A stretch of 64,000 bases of DNA from Chitinophagales bacterium (GTDB lineage: Bacteria; Bacteroidota; Bacteroidia; Chitinophagales; UBA2359). The notes under the pieces were generated by a model. That model was not told the DNA's origin. It worked only from the letters and a program-made list of their open reading frames with translations, and did not search any database. The translations under genes were made by a program, and so were the position numbers. Of this stretch, positions 8,481 through 17,700 are shown piece by piece. The stretch is from NCBI GenBank assembly GCA_041392475.1, contig JAWKLZ010000003.1, positions 124,001-188,000 of the forward strand, given 5' to 3'. Each line of letters opens with the position of its first letter. The stretch's first letter is position 1.

Positions 8481-9671
8481 TTATAAATTTAACTTCACAC
8501 TATCAATTGGATTTGTAGAAGACCATCTTTCAAAAGCAGCTGATTTCCAAAATTCTTCATAACCATCATACACCAAAAATTCGGCTGCGTTGATGTCAAA
8601 TAATTCCTGCATTTGCGGAAAAAGTCCTACAACAGCATCGTAGTTTTTTTGCTCCATATACAGGGGAATTATTTTCCAGTAGGCTTCTTCCATTGTAGAT
8701 TCTGTAGCAATTGCCTCCATTAATAAAGAAATAGCTGACTCATTTTTTTTCAAATCTTCATATATAGTAGCTTTCATTACCTTCAAATAAGCATCACCAC
8801 CTATCTTTTTATCCAAACTGTCTATAATTGCCAATGCTTGTGTATGTTCTTGTTGAGCAAAAGCAAAATCCAATAACATCACTTCCACAATAGGATCTTT
8901 GGGATATTTTTGTTTGAATTCTTCAACGGTTTGCAGGTAAGTTTCCCCTCCTTCATTGAAGGCAATGTTCAGTTTGGTAATTTGAATCATTTTATCCTCC
9001 CGAATACTGGATGGAAAACTATCAATGAGCGCAAGGGCTTCATTGAACTGACTTTTTTCAAAAAGGCTTCCGATTTTATCCAATGTAGGAATATTGGCAA
9101 CATAAATACTATCAGCTTGTGAAAGACTGTCCATTTTTATGGAATCTTTGAGGTCTGACAATGAGGATAAGTAAATTCTACGGAGGGTATTGCTGAACTG
9201 CTGCCCTACTGCATATGGGTAATAATCAATGATTTTGATAGAATCTTGCAGATCTTTTTGCAGAAAAATTTCAAAATAATTGACTCCTCCTTGTGACACC
9301 ATTCTATAAAGTGCCTTTGGAATAGAATCATTGGAGAGTTTAAGTAGTTTACAATGACCGTCCATCCCCATTGCACTGACAATGTTCATGCCCACATCCA
9401 AATGGTCTGTCACACCTTTTTTGAATCCATCCTTGGTGATTTTTGGCCCATGAATGTTGTTCAAAATGCCAGTAGTGATGCTATCTACATCAAAGTGTTT
9501 GTTGAAAAAACTGGCATTGCTGCTATCCAGACTATCTGCCAACATTTGTGCAAATGCAAGATAATCATTGACTTCTATTTCAATCGTTTTCGGTTTGCAT
9601 TGCAACAAAAATAGGCAAACCAATAAGGAAAGTAGGAGTGGAGTTGTAAAGCAGTTACTGAATTTGTTCAT
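8481..9671 (-). CDS. Uncharacterised lipoprotein with TPR-like C-terminal half
   Basis: 396 residues. The signal peptide ends in a lipobox (LFLLQC, Cys about 25), so the protein is lipid-anchored outside the inner membrane. Residues 30-190 show no family I recognise. From about 195 on, helix pairs such as SQFNEALALIDSFPS, HTQALAIIDSL, KNESAISLLMEAI and KNYDAVVGLFPQM look like tetratricopeptide repeats, which usually bind partners. A TATTTTTG (-7-like) lies upstream at 9713-9720. It is a single gene with its own transcript. Function unknown. Confidence 0.78.
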   Translation of the reverse strand: MNKFSNCFTTPLLLSLLVCLFLLQCKPKTIEIEVNDYLAFAQMLADSLDSSNASFFNKHFDVDSITTGILNNIHGPKITKDGFKKGVTDHLDVGMNIVSAMGMDGHCKLLKLSNDSIPKALYRMVSQGGVNYFEIFLQKDLQDSIKIIDYYPYAVGQQFSNTLRRIYLSSLSDLKDSIKMDSLSQADSIYVANIPTLDKIGSLFEKSQFNEALALIDSFPSSIREDKMIQITKLNIAFNEGGETYLQTVEEFKQKYPKDPIVEVMLLDFAFAQQEHTQALAIIDSLDKKIGGDAYLKVMKATIYEDLKKNESAISLLMEAIATESTMEEAYWKIIPLYMEQKNYDAVVGLFPQMQELFDINAAEFLVYDGYEEFWKSAAFERWSSTNPIDSVKLNL

Positions 9672-9772
9672 TTGATTAGAACCTTAATAAAGTATGGTAA
9701 TCTATATGAATGCAAAAATACAAAATAAAGATAGTCTTCTATTATTAGAGAGGTCATTGAAGTGTCAATATA

Positions 9773-9814
9773 ACAAAACAGCCTTCTGAAAATGGATTCA
9801 AAAGGCTGTTTTGT
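9773..9814 (-). terminator. Hairpin terminator of the fatty-acid hydroxylase gene
   Basis: A 13-bp perfect stem (ACAAAACAGCCTT at 9773-9785 with AAGGCTGTTTTGT at 9802-9814) sits 20 bases past the stop codon at 9834. Read on the minus strand it ends in a T-rich run. It is symmetric enough to act in both directions. Confidence 0.75.
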
Positions 9815-9833
9815 CAAATTATTTGAAATAGGA

Positions 9834-10451
9834 TTATTTATCAGTAGGAGGCATCGTATTGAAAACTACATCCCAAAGAGGAGAAGATACGCCAAATGCC
9901 AACTCAGGGTACTTGTAATGATGCAATGCATGGTGTCTCCAAAAAATATTTAATTTGCTTTTTGGAGGGCGGTACGCATGAACCGAATAATGAACCAGCA
10001 GGTAGAAAGCATAACCTATCAAAAAACCACCTGAAAAAGAGAAAGCAAACCTGTTGAGTACCAGATAAAAAATGCCGTGAAACAAAGTTGCCAATAGAAT
10101 ACTTGCCAGTGGCGGCATTGCCAAGCGGGTTTTATCTTTGGGGTGATCGTGGTGAACACCGTGCATAATGTACTGAAGTCGTTTTCTTTTAGGAGTATTT
10201 GGTTCAATATGATAAAGTTTTCTATGCGCCCAATACTCAATAAAAGTAAAAAATAGAAAACCTGCTAAAAACAATAACGGAATGGCTGGAATGCTAATAT
10301 CCGTATAAGCAGCAGCCCAATAAACCAATCCCATAGCATATAAAATAAAAATTCCAATAGGAAACCCTACGTGTGTGTGGGTTAACCGCTCCAATATAGG
10401 ATTGGAAAATATTTTAGCTGGTTCTTGGTGTAGGTTGTGTGTTTTACTCAT
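9834..10451 (-). CDS. Membrane fatty-acid hydroxylase (sterol desaturase superfamily)
   Basis: 205 residues with four hydrophobic segments and the clustered histidines of the di-iron hydroxylase fold: EYWAHRKLYH, HGVHHDHPKD, HYSVH and RHHALHHYKYPE. The best match is the fatty acid 2-hydroxylase/sterol desaturase group, which inserts oxygen into acyl chains in the membrane. In Bacteroidota the products may be hydroxy-fatty acids of sphingolipids or ornithine lipids; that is inference. The start ATG lies about 37 bases after an exact-consensus promoter (10488-10518), and a strong terminator follows the stop, so it is a single-gene transcript. Confidence 0.87.
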   Translation of the reverse strand: MSKTHNLHQEPAKIFSNPILERLTHTHVGFPIGIFILYAMGLVYWAAAYTDISIPAIPLLFLAGFLFFTFIEYWAHRKLYHIEPNTPKRKRLQYIMHGVHHDHPKDKTRLAMPPLASILLATLFHGIFYLVLNRFAFSFSGGFLIGYAFYLLVHYSVHAYRPPKSKLNIFWRHHALHHYKYPELAFGVSSPLWDVVFNTMPPTDK

Positions 10452-10487
10452 GGATTTATCTTAATAAATTTTGAATGATCAACGTTG

Positions 10488-10518
10488 CAAATATACCACC
10501 TTTACAGAAAAGCACAAA
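10488..10518 (-). promoter_or_regulatory. Bacteroidota-type promoter for the fatty-acid hydroxylase
   Basis: On the minus strand: TTTG (complement of 10515-10518), a 19-base spacer, then TATATTTG (complement of 10488-10495). This matches the known Bacteroidota primary-sigma consensus TTTG-N19-TAnnTTTG exactly and leaves a leader of about 30 bases before the start codon at 10451. Confidence 0.65.
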
Positions 10519-10595
10519 AAGTCAAATTTGTTCTTCTAATATTCAAAAAAGTCGACAACAAAAAGACCCTTTTAATCATTCAGGGTTGCATAGGA

Positions 10596-11282
10596 TTACA
10601 TTTTATAACCTTCAATCACTTTACCTTCAATACAAGTAAGCATCTTGGCAGGAAACTTTTCGATGGTGTAAAAATCATGTGTTCCTACCAAAACCGTTGT
10701 ATCCGTCTCACGGCTAATAAGTTGTAGTAAACCAATAATATCTTCTGAAGTCTTAGGGTCTAAATTTCCTGTCGGTTCATCAGCAAGTATCAATACTGGG
10801 TCATTCAGTAATGCTCTTGCAATTACGATTCTTTGTTGCTCACCTCCAGAAAGCTCATAAGGCATCGAAAAACGTTTGTGACTCGTATCCACATTTGCCA
10901 ATACATTGGTAATGCGTTTGTTGATTTCATTTTCATCTCGCCATTCCGTTGCCTCCAATGCAAATCGCAGATTTTCTTCCACATTCCTATCCATCAACAA
11001 ATGAAAGTCTTGAAAAACAATACCTAATTTTCTGCGAAGGTAAGGAGTAAGTCGCCAATTTAATTGTGTGAGGTCAAAACCAGCTACTTTGCCCCATCCA
11101 TGCTTTAAGGGTAAATCACCATATAATGTTTTCAATAAACTGGTTTTTCCTGTACCAGTTCTGCCCACTATATAAGCAAACTCTCCTGCATAGAGGGTTT
11201 GGCTAACCGATTCTAATATTAGATTATCTTTTTGATAAATATTTGCATCTACCAATTCAACAACTGGATTGGCTGTATTCAT
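10596..11282 (-). CDS. ABC transporter ATP-binding protein, FtsE-like
   Basis: 228 residues. Walker A GRTGTGKTSLLKTLYG, signature LSGGEQQRIVIARALL and Walker B LILADEPTGNLD, with the switch His in GTHDFYTIEKF. Length and sequence are closest to FtsE/LolD-type ATPases. FtsE pairs with FtsX at the division site to control cell-wall hydrolases. No FtsX-like permease is next to it here, so the partner must be elsewhere and the FtsE label is likely but not certain. Repeat copy B lies between this gene and citrate synthase upstream. Confidence 0.83.
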   Translation of the reverse strand: MNTANPVVELVDANIYQKDNLILESVSQTLYAGEFAYIVGRTGTGKTSLLKTLYGDLPLKHGWGKVAGFDLTQLNWRLTPYLRRKLGIVFQDFHLLMDRNVEENLRFALEATEWRDENEINKRITNVLANVDTSHKRFSMPYELSGGEQQRIVIARALLNDPVLILADEPTGNLDPKTSEDIIGLLQLISRETDTTVLVGTHDFYTIEKFPAKMLTCIEGKVIEGYKM

Positions 11283-11410
11283 GGCTATTTTGACAATGAG
11301 AAAAGATTAAATAACTGATTACAAAGTGTCAAACAATGGAACAATGGTGAAAAAATAACTTTAATTTTTTTTGAATCTACTTCAACTCCTCCCAAAAAGA
11401 AGCATGAAGG

Positions 11411-11535
11411 TTTTAGACTTTGGACGAAGGAGTAAAGATGCAATTAGACACAAATAATTGTATCAATGGATTAAGATTATCAATTCTTTATATCTCATAT
11501 CTTGCTTCCTACTTCTTTCGTCCAAAATTCAAAAA
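11411..11535. repeat. Dispersed inverted-repeat element, copy B
   Basis: Left end TTTTAGACTTTGGACGAAGG (11411-11430); right end CTTCTTTCGTCCAAAATTC (11512-11530). Its reverse complement aligns almost end to end with copy C at 55263-55421, including GATATAAAGAATTGATAATC and GCATCTTT next to the far end, so B and C are inverted relative to each other. It sits in the gap between the citrate synthase stop and the ATPase start. Confidence 0.7.
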
Positions 11536-11562
11536 GGTTGTAAGGTTATTTATTCTTTGTTC

Positions 11563-12885
11563 CTAAGAAGTCGCCTTTGATTTCTCTGCAAACTGCTTCA
11601 ACCAATTTGTACTCACAGATTTAGGTCTTTCAATAGAAAGCCCTAATGCTCTGTCCCAGCACAAAGAAGCCAATACGCCCAAAGCCCTAGAAACTCCGAA
11701 TAGAACAGTGTAAAAGCGAAACTCCGTCATTCCGTAGTGCATCAATGTTGCCCCAGAGTGGGCATCCACATTTGGCCATGGGCTTTTGATTTTAGGCATT
11801 TCACCCAAAACCTTAGGAGCCACTTCAAAAATGTCCCATACCACATTGACCAACTCGTCATCAGGGAAATACATTTTGGCAAAGTTCATCTGAGCAGTAA
11901 ATCGAGGGTCAGGCACCCGCAAAACAGCATGACCATATCCAGGGATTACCTTACCTTCTGCCAAAGTTTTTCTAACATATTCTTCAATCTGTTCCTTACT
12001 GGGTTTTGAAGTTCCAATATCCTCACGAAGTTCCAAAATCCACTTGATTACCTCTTGATTCGCCAACCCATGTAGTGGACCAGCCAAAGCATTGATACCA
12101 CTCGAAAAAGAGTAATATGCGTCACTAAGGGTCGAACCCGTCAAGTGTGTACTATGAGCCGAAGCATTACCACCTTCATGGTCTGCATGAATAGTTAGAT
12201 ACAAACGCATCAAGGACTTGAACTCGTTGCTATCGCTTACACCCAGCATGTGAGCAAAATTACCTGCCCAATCCAAATCTTTGTTGGGGGCAATATGGTC
12301 ACCATTGTGAAAACTACGACGGTAAATGTAAGCTGCAATCTGAGGCAGTTTTGCAATCAAATTCAAAGAATCTTCATACATCGGATCCCAATAATCCTTC
12401 TTATTGATGCCTTCCGCATACCGCTGCTCAAAAATAGATTCGGGTTGCATACTCAAAATAGCTACACTAAACTGAGTCATTGGATGCGTGTCCGTTGGAA
12501 AAGTATCCAATACATTGAACACATACTGAGGAACACTCGCACGCTCCGACAAATTCCTACTGAGTTCCATCACCTCTTCATAAGTTGGAATATCTCCCGT
12601 CAACATCAAATAAAAAATACCTTCAGGAAGCGGCTCTGTATCCCCTTCCAACTTCGGCAACCTTTTTTTCAATTCGGGAATAGAATACCCTCTAAATCGA
12701 ATGCCTTCATTTGCATCCAATTCCGAAGTTTCTGTCACCAAGCTTTTTACACCACGCATGCCACCAAAAACTTGTGCCAAAGTAACCTCTCCAACCACCA
12801 AGTTTGCGTTCTCTTTTATAAATGCCTTGAATTCACTTGCCAAAGGCAAAGCCTTTTCTGCAAATTTTGCTTTGAGTTTATCCAT
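11563..12885 (-). CDS. gltA: Citrate synthase, eukaryote-like type
   Basis: 440 residues, the length of the mitochondrial-type enzyme rather than the shorter allosteric bacterial form. It condenses acetyl-CoA with oxaloacetate at the entry to the TCA cycle in the cytoplasm. Catalytic landmarks: His in GPLHGLANQEV, His in IPGYGHAVLRVPDPR, and Asp in WPNVDAHSGATLM, followed by FRFYTVLFGVSRALGVLASL and the basic ERPKSVSTNWL end. A TAAATTTG (-7-like) lies upstream at 12915-12922. Single gene; repeat copy B follows it. The gene symbol is by function; the family is certain. Confidence 0.94.
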   Translation of the reverse strand: MDKLKAKFAEKALPLASEFKAFIKENANLVVGEVTLAQVFGGMRGVKSLVTETSELDANEGIRFRGYSIPELKKRLPKLEGDTEPLPEGIFYLMLTGDIPTYEEVMELSRNLSERASVPQYVFNVLDTFPTDTHPMTQFSVAILSMQPESIFEQRYAEGINKKDYWDPMYEDSLNLIAKLPQIAAYIYRRSFHNGDHIAPNKDLDWAGNFAHMLGVSDSNEFKSLMRLYLTIHADHEGGNASAHSTHLTGSTLSDAYYSFSSGINALAGPLHGLANQEVIKWILELREDIGTSKPSKEQIEEYVRKTLAEGKVIPGYGHAVLRVPDPRFTAQMNFAKMYFPDDELVNVVWDIFEVAPKVLGEMPKIKSPWPNVDAHSGATLMHYGMTEFRFYTVLFGVSRALGVLASLCWDRALGLSIERPKSVSTNWLKQFAEKSKATS

Positions 12886-13019
12886 ATAAATAATTGTAAT
12901 GGGTTCTTTTGTGGCAAATTTAGCGAATTTTCATTAAAAGTCGAACCAATATGTCAATTTCAATCAGTAAAACTGAAATGGTTTTGCCCAACTTTTATCT
13001 ACCGCTATCTATGCCAGTA

Positions 13020-14498
13020 TTATTTTACTATTAATTTACCACTTGCTACTTTTATTCCTCTATACGTAGTAATGTAAATGTACATTCCTGATGGCAAATC
13101 CGAAGTACTCATGCTCATGGTCTGTTTAGTCACATCCAAATTGGTACTTACCACCTGTTCGCCAGCCAAGTTATACAAATAAAAGGAAGGAGCAATTTTC
13201 TCTAGCTTAGGAAAATTGTAATTAATGTGGTAAACCGCATTGACAGGATTTGTTACTACTTCAACAGTCGGTTTAACATTTATATCCTTTATCTCCGTTA
13301 CCACATTCGTACTATCACAAGCAAAAGTAGAACAGTGAACACCTGTATAGTCAAAAGAAGCAACCCAGCCATAGGGCAACTTAGCATCGGGATTGTAGCC
13401 TGTCAATACATACCCTTTTTTATTTTTTCCCACTTCAATATCCTTCACATACACATCCGCCTTTGCAGTAGGTGTAAGTGAAGAAATAGACCACAGTACC
13501 TTTGCCTCATCGTCTATTCGCATGATTAAAGGCTGTTTGTATCCATCTTTATTTGTGAAACTACTCACACCAATAAATCCCTTTCCATCTAAAACGGGTA
13601 GCAACTGTGTTTCTAAATTTCCAATGCCTTCCACAAAATAAGTGTTCTTAGCGACCACTTCCCCTTTTTCATCTACAATAGCATAATATTGTTTTTGTTC
13701 ACCCTTTTCTTCTATCCTACCTGCAATCATATATCCTGTTTTGGGCAAAAGTCCTATTTTTAAACCCGTATCGTCTGTTTTTTCACCATACGTTTTAGTC
13801 CAGTTAGTGATGCCTATGCTACTGATAGATGTCAACAACATATCTCGCCCATTTTTTCTTGTTTCTGTAGTTCCAAACAAAAAATAAGTTTCGTCTCTAA
13901 CCACCATTGAAGCATTCCCTACGACATTCGTACCATATGTTTTTTCCCAAATAATCTCCCCTTTAGCATCTATTTTGACTACGTAGTATTTGGCATTTCC
14001 ATCTGGGTCTTGAATACCACCCAACAGAAAACCTTTATCAGGAGTAGCGACCAAAAAAGTAGGAATTTCTTTTTTATCCGTTCCATATTCTTTCTTAATC
14101 AAGGCATCTTCTTCTGCATTGAAGGACAACAAGGCAATATCTACATCATCTTCATTATCAGTTTTGCGTTTCGCATAAGAAAGATAATAATTTCCATTAG
14201 GATGTTGAAGCAATAAATCACCTGTAGCTATATCCTCTAAGATGCGGTCATCTTGATCTATAAAACGAGTTTCCAATATCTCTCCGTCAGAGCCAAGCTT
14301 TGCCCACATAAGTGCTTTGATACCTGCTATTTCGAAAGTGCTGATAGTCATGTATCCATCTTCTAATGGATAAACTACAGAAGAAGGGTAGGGAGTATTG
14401 CCTATTTGAATTTTTTTATTGAAGTAAGTGAAATCCTGAGCAAAGAGGAAAAGAGTAGATAAAAAAGAAATACAAAACAGTGCAATTTGTTTTTTCAT
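13020..14498 (-). CDS. Secreted beta-propeller-like protein with T9SS sorting domain
   Basis: 492 residues from ATG 14498, which starts the signal peptide MKKQIALFCISFLSTLFLFA; the frame is open further upstream but that part lacks signal features. Repeated blocks of about 50 residues of the type 'GG-x-x-x-x-x-G-x-x-x-x-x-V-K-x-D-x-x-G-x-x-x-W-x-K-T-Y-G' (for example YVVKIDAKGEIIWEKTYG) suggest a blade-type fold. The last 80 residues (VEVVTNPVNAVYHINYNF ... LPSGMYIYITTYRGIKVASGKLIVK) are a T9SS C-terminal sorting domain, so the protein should cross the outer membrane. Function unknown. It is divergent from the giant adhesin, with a 10-bp palindrome between them. Confidence 0.82.
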   Translation of the reverse strand: MKKQIALFCISFLSTLFLFAQDFTYFNKKIQIGNTPYPSSVVYPLEDGYMTISTFEIAGIKALMWAKLGSDGEILETRFIDQDDRILEDIATGDLLLQHPNGNYYLSYAKRKTDNEDDVDIALLSFNAEEDALIKKEYGTDKKEIPTFLVATPDKGFLLGGIQDPDGNAKYYVVKIDAKGEIIWEKTYGTNVVGNASMVVRDETYFLFGTTETRKNGRDMLLTSISSIGITNWTKTYGEKTDDTGLKIGLLPKTGYMIAGRIEEKGEQKQYYAIVDEKGEVVAKNTYFVEGIGNLETQLLPVLDGKGFIGVSSFTNKDGYKQPLIMRIDDEAKVLWSISSLTPTAKADVYVKDIEVGKNKKGYVLTGYNPDAKLPYGWVASFDYTGVHCSTFACDSTNVVTEIKDINVKPTVEVVTNPVNAVYHINYNFPKLEKIAPSFYLYNLAGEQVVSTNLDVTKQTMSMSTSDLPSGMYIYITTYRGIKVASGKLIVK

Positions 14499-14551
14499 GT
14501 CTATTACAGTATTGAACAATGTAAGTAAATGTAAGTAGTAAAAAATGTCTG

Positions 14552-14579
14552 TTGAAGTACAACATACTATGTACTTCAA
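14552..14579. promoter_or_regulatory. Perfect palindrome between two divergent secreted-protein genes
   Basis: TTGAAGTACA (14552-14561), an 8-base gap, then TGTACTTCAA (14570-14579). It lies 54 bases upstream of the start of the minus-strand T9SS gene and 153 bases before the adhesin start. The size fits an operator for a dimeric regulator or a small hairpin; which of these is unknown. Confidence 0.4.
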
Positions 14580-14732
14580 AATGTCAAAATTAGAAATTAT
14601 GTTTTAGATTCTTACGACCTTCAAAAAAAATATCCAATTATTCGCAAAAACTATTAAAAAGGTGTTCCTTAGCATCAAATAATTTTTTACCTTTGTAGGG
14701 TATAATTTTTTTTCACTTAAAGTGCTCTTATT

Positions 14733-17700
14733 ATGATAAAAAGATTTATTTGTTTATCACTTATTTTGGCGGCATTCCTATGTTTATTGCCGTCTTCAAC
14801 AATTACCGCTGCGTGTACAAGCGCAACGGTAACGATTACCCCCGAGGGCCCCTTCTGTCCTGGGAGTGGTCCAATAACTATTACCGTCAGTGGCGCAGGT
14901 AGCACTACTGGTGTATTTACTGGAGACGGTGTTGTAGATGCCAGTCCAACCGATCAAGTAGCTACCTTCGATCCCTATGTGGCGGGACCAGGTTCTCACA
15001 CCATTAGTTTCATTGCCTTGGGTAGCCTTGGTGGTGGCTGTCAAATTGGTAACACCATCAATCAAACATTTGTCGTGAGTGACGGTACTGCTCCTAGCAT
15101 TGACGGTGCGGATGGATGCAGTAGCCAAGATATTACTTTGGTCGCAGCAGGTGATGCAGGTGCGATGTATGCATGGAGTGATGCAAGCATGAGTACTACC
15201 TCTTCTATTACCATTGCCCCAGCAGATGCAAATGAGGGTGATATCTACACCGTAACCGTAACAAGTGCATCTGGCTGTGTTGGAACCGCTACCGTAGCGA
15301 TTTCCATTAACACTACACCAACCGCAACAGCAATGACAACAGCTGTATGTGTTGGTGGAGATGTTGCTTTGGCCACAACCGTAAGTGGTGGCACAGCTGG
15401 TACTACATATGCATGGAGTAGTCCTGCAACAGGAACTACCTCAGTAGCAACTGTTGCTGCTGCTGATGCAGTAGATGGCGATGTGTACACTGTAACAGTT
15501 ACCAATGAGACAGGTTGTTCTTCAACCGATGAAGTAATAATTACAGTAAATGCTCTTCCAAGTATTCAAACAGTAAACATTACAGGTCCTATCTGTGATG
15601 GTGATGATCCTTCGAATACAGTTACTGTAGGCTTCTTCACAAGTGCTGATCCTGGTTCACCATACACATGGAGTGGTGGATTAGTAGCATCAAGTACAAC
15701 CTCTACAGCTGGTCCTGGCCCTTTTGGAGGGTCTGTCTCTGCAACTCCAAACCCATTGTTTGGTGCAGTAGATGGTGAAATTTACACCGTGACTGTTACA
15801 GACGTTGTAACAGGATGTATCAATACAGCAACCGTTGAAGCAACCATCAACCCAGTTCCAACTGCAAGTGCGTCAAGCGAAGAAGCTTGTAGCAGTGATG
15901 ATGTCACTTTAACTGCAATGGTAATGGGTGGCGATGAAACAACCTACACATGGAGTGGATCTATTGGTTCAACAGGAACTATGGCTACTGCAACTATACC
16001 TGCAGGAACTGCCAGTGATGGTGATGTATTTACTGTGACTGTTACCAACGCTACAGGATGTATTGGAACCGCTACCGTAGCTGTTACAATTAATACTTCT
16101 CCAACTGCAACTGCATTGACAACAGCAGCATGTGTTGGTGGAGATGTGGCATTGGCTACAACAGTAAGTGGTGGAACAGCTGGTTCTACTTATGCATGGA
16201 GTAGTCCTGCAACAGGTACGACTTCAGTAGCAACCGTAGCTTCTGCTGATGCAGTAGATGGTGATGTTTATACTGTAACTGTAACCAATGAAACAGGTTG
16301 TTCAACAACTTCAACTGTGGCAATCACAGTGAATGAATTGCCAACTATCACTGCCAATGTTACAGGCCCAATTTGCGATGGTGACGATAACAACACACTT
16401 GTGTTTGACTTTACAACAAACGCTGTTGATGGGTCTGCTTATACATGGGGTGAGGGATCAGTATCATCAGGTTCTGTTTCTGGCGGAACTGCTGCTGCTG
16501 GCAATCCAATTGCAGAAGCAGTAGATGCCAATGTATATACTGTCACTGTTACAGATGCCGTGACAGGATGTGTTAACACAGGAACAGTTGCTGCAACCAT
16601 CAATCCTCTTCCAACTGCAACGGCAACAACAGAGGAAGCATGTGCTGGTAATGATATTACTTTAACTGCAACAGTAGATGGTGGCGATGATGCAACCTAC
16701 ACATGGAGCAGCCCAGCAACAGGAACTACTTCTGAAGCTACAATTGCAGCTGCTGATGCCGTAGATGGCGATGTTTACACTGTAACTGTTACAAATGCTA
16801 CAACTTGTAGCACAACTGCAACAGTAGCCGTTACTATAAATGCTTCACCAATGCCTACTGCCACAGTAGAGCCAACTGCAACTTGTGAGGGTGGTCCTAC
16901 TGCAGCCTTAGCTGTGGTAACAGAAAATATCTTAACCGATACTTTCGTATGGTCAAATGGTCATAGCGGAGTAGGTTTAGATGGTTTCCTTACCAATGCT
17001 GATCAAGGCGCAGGTGTTTATACCGTAACCGCTACCAATGCTACAGGATGTTCTGCAACTGCTACAGTAGAAGTGATCATCAATCCATTACCAACAGCAA
17101 TCGCAATGAGTACTGCTGCATGTGTTGGTGAAGATGTTAGCTTGTCTGTAAGTGGAATGGACGTTAGCAATGCAACCTATGCATGGAGTAGCCCTGCAAC
17201 AGGTATGACTTCAGTAGCAACTGTAGCTTCTGCTGATGCAGTAGATGGCGACGTTTATACTGTAACCATTACCAACGACACAGGATGTAGTTCAACTGCA
17301 GAAGTAACCATTACTGTCAATTCATTACCAACTGCAACGGCTGCAACAACTGCTGTATGTGCTGGTGAAGATGTTAGCTTAGAAGCAACTGTAGATGGTG
17401 GTAGCAATCCAACGTATGCATGGAGCAGCCCTGCAACAGGAACTACATCAGTAGCAACTGTAGCTGGTGCCGATGCAGTAGATGGTGATGTTTACACTGT
17501 AACTGTAACGAATGATACAGGTTGTTCTACAACTGCTGAAGTAACAATCACTGTTAATCCACTTCCAAGTGCAACTGCTGTAACAACTGCTGTATGTGCT
17601 GGTGTTGACGCTACATTGACTGCAAATGTAGTCTCTGTAAGTGGTGGAAGTGCTGGTACTTCTTATGCATGGAGTAGTCCTGCAACAGGTACAACTTCAG

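Noticed and set aside
12250..13077. Long plus-strand frame of 275 codons opposite citrate synthase
   Set aside because: Antisense to a certain gene; Cys/Phe/His-rich composition and no recognisable motif.
14796..15505. Minus-strand frames inside the adhesin repeats
   Set aside because: They arise from the low-complexity Thr/Ala/Val repeat read backwards.
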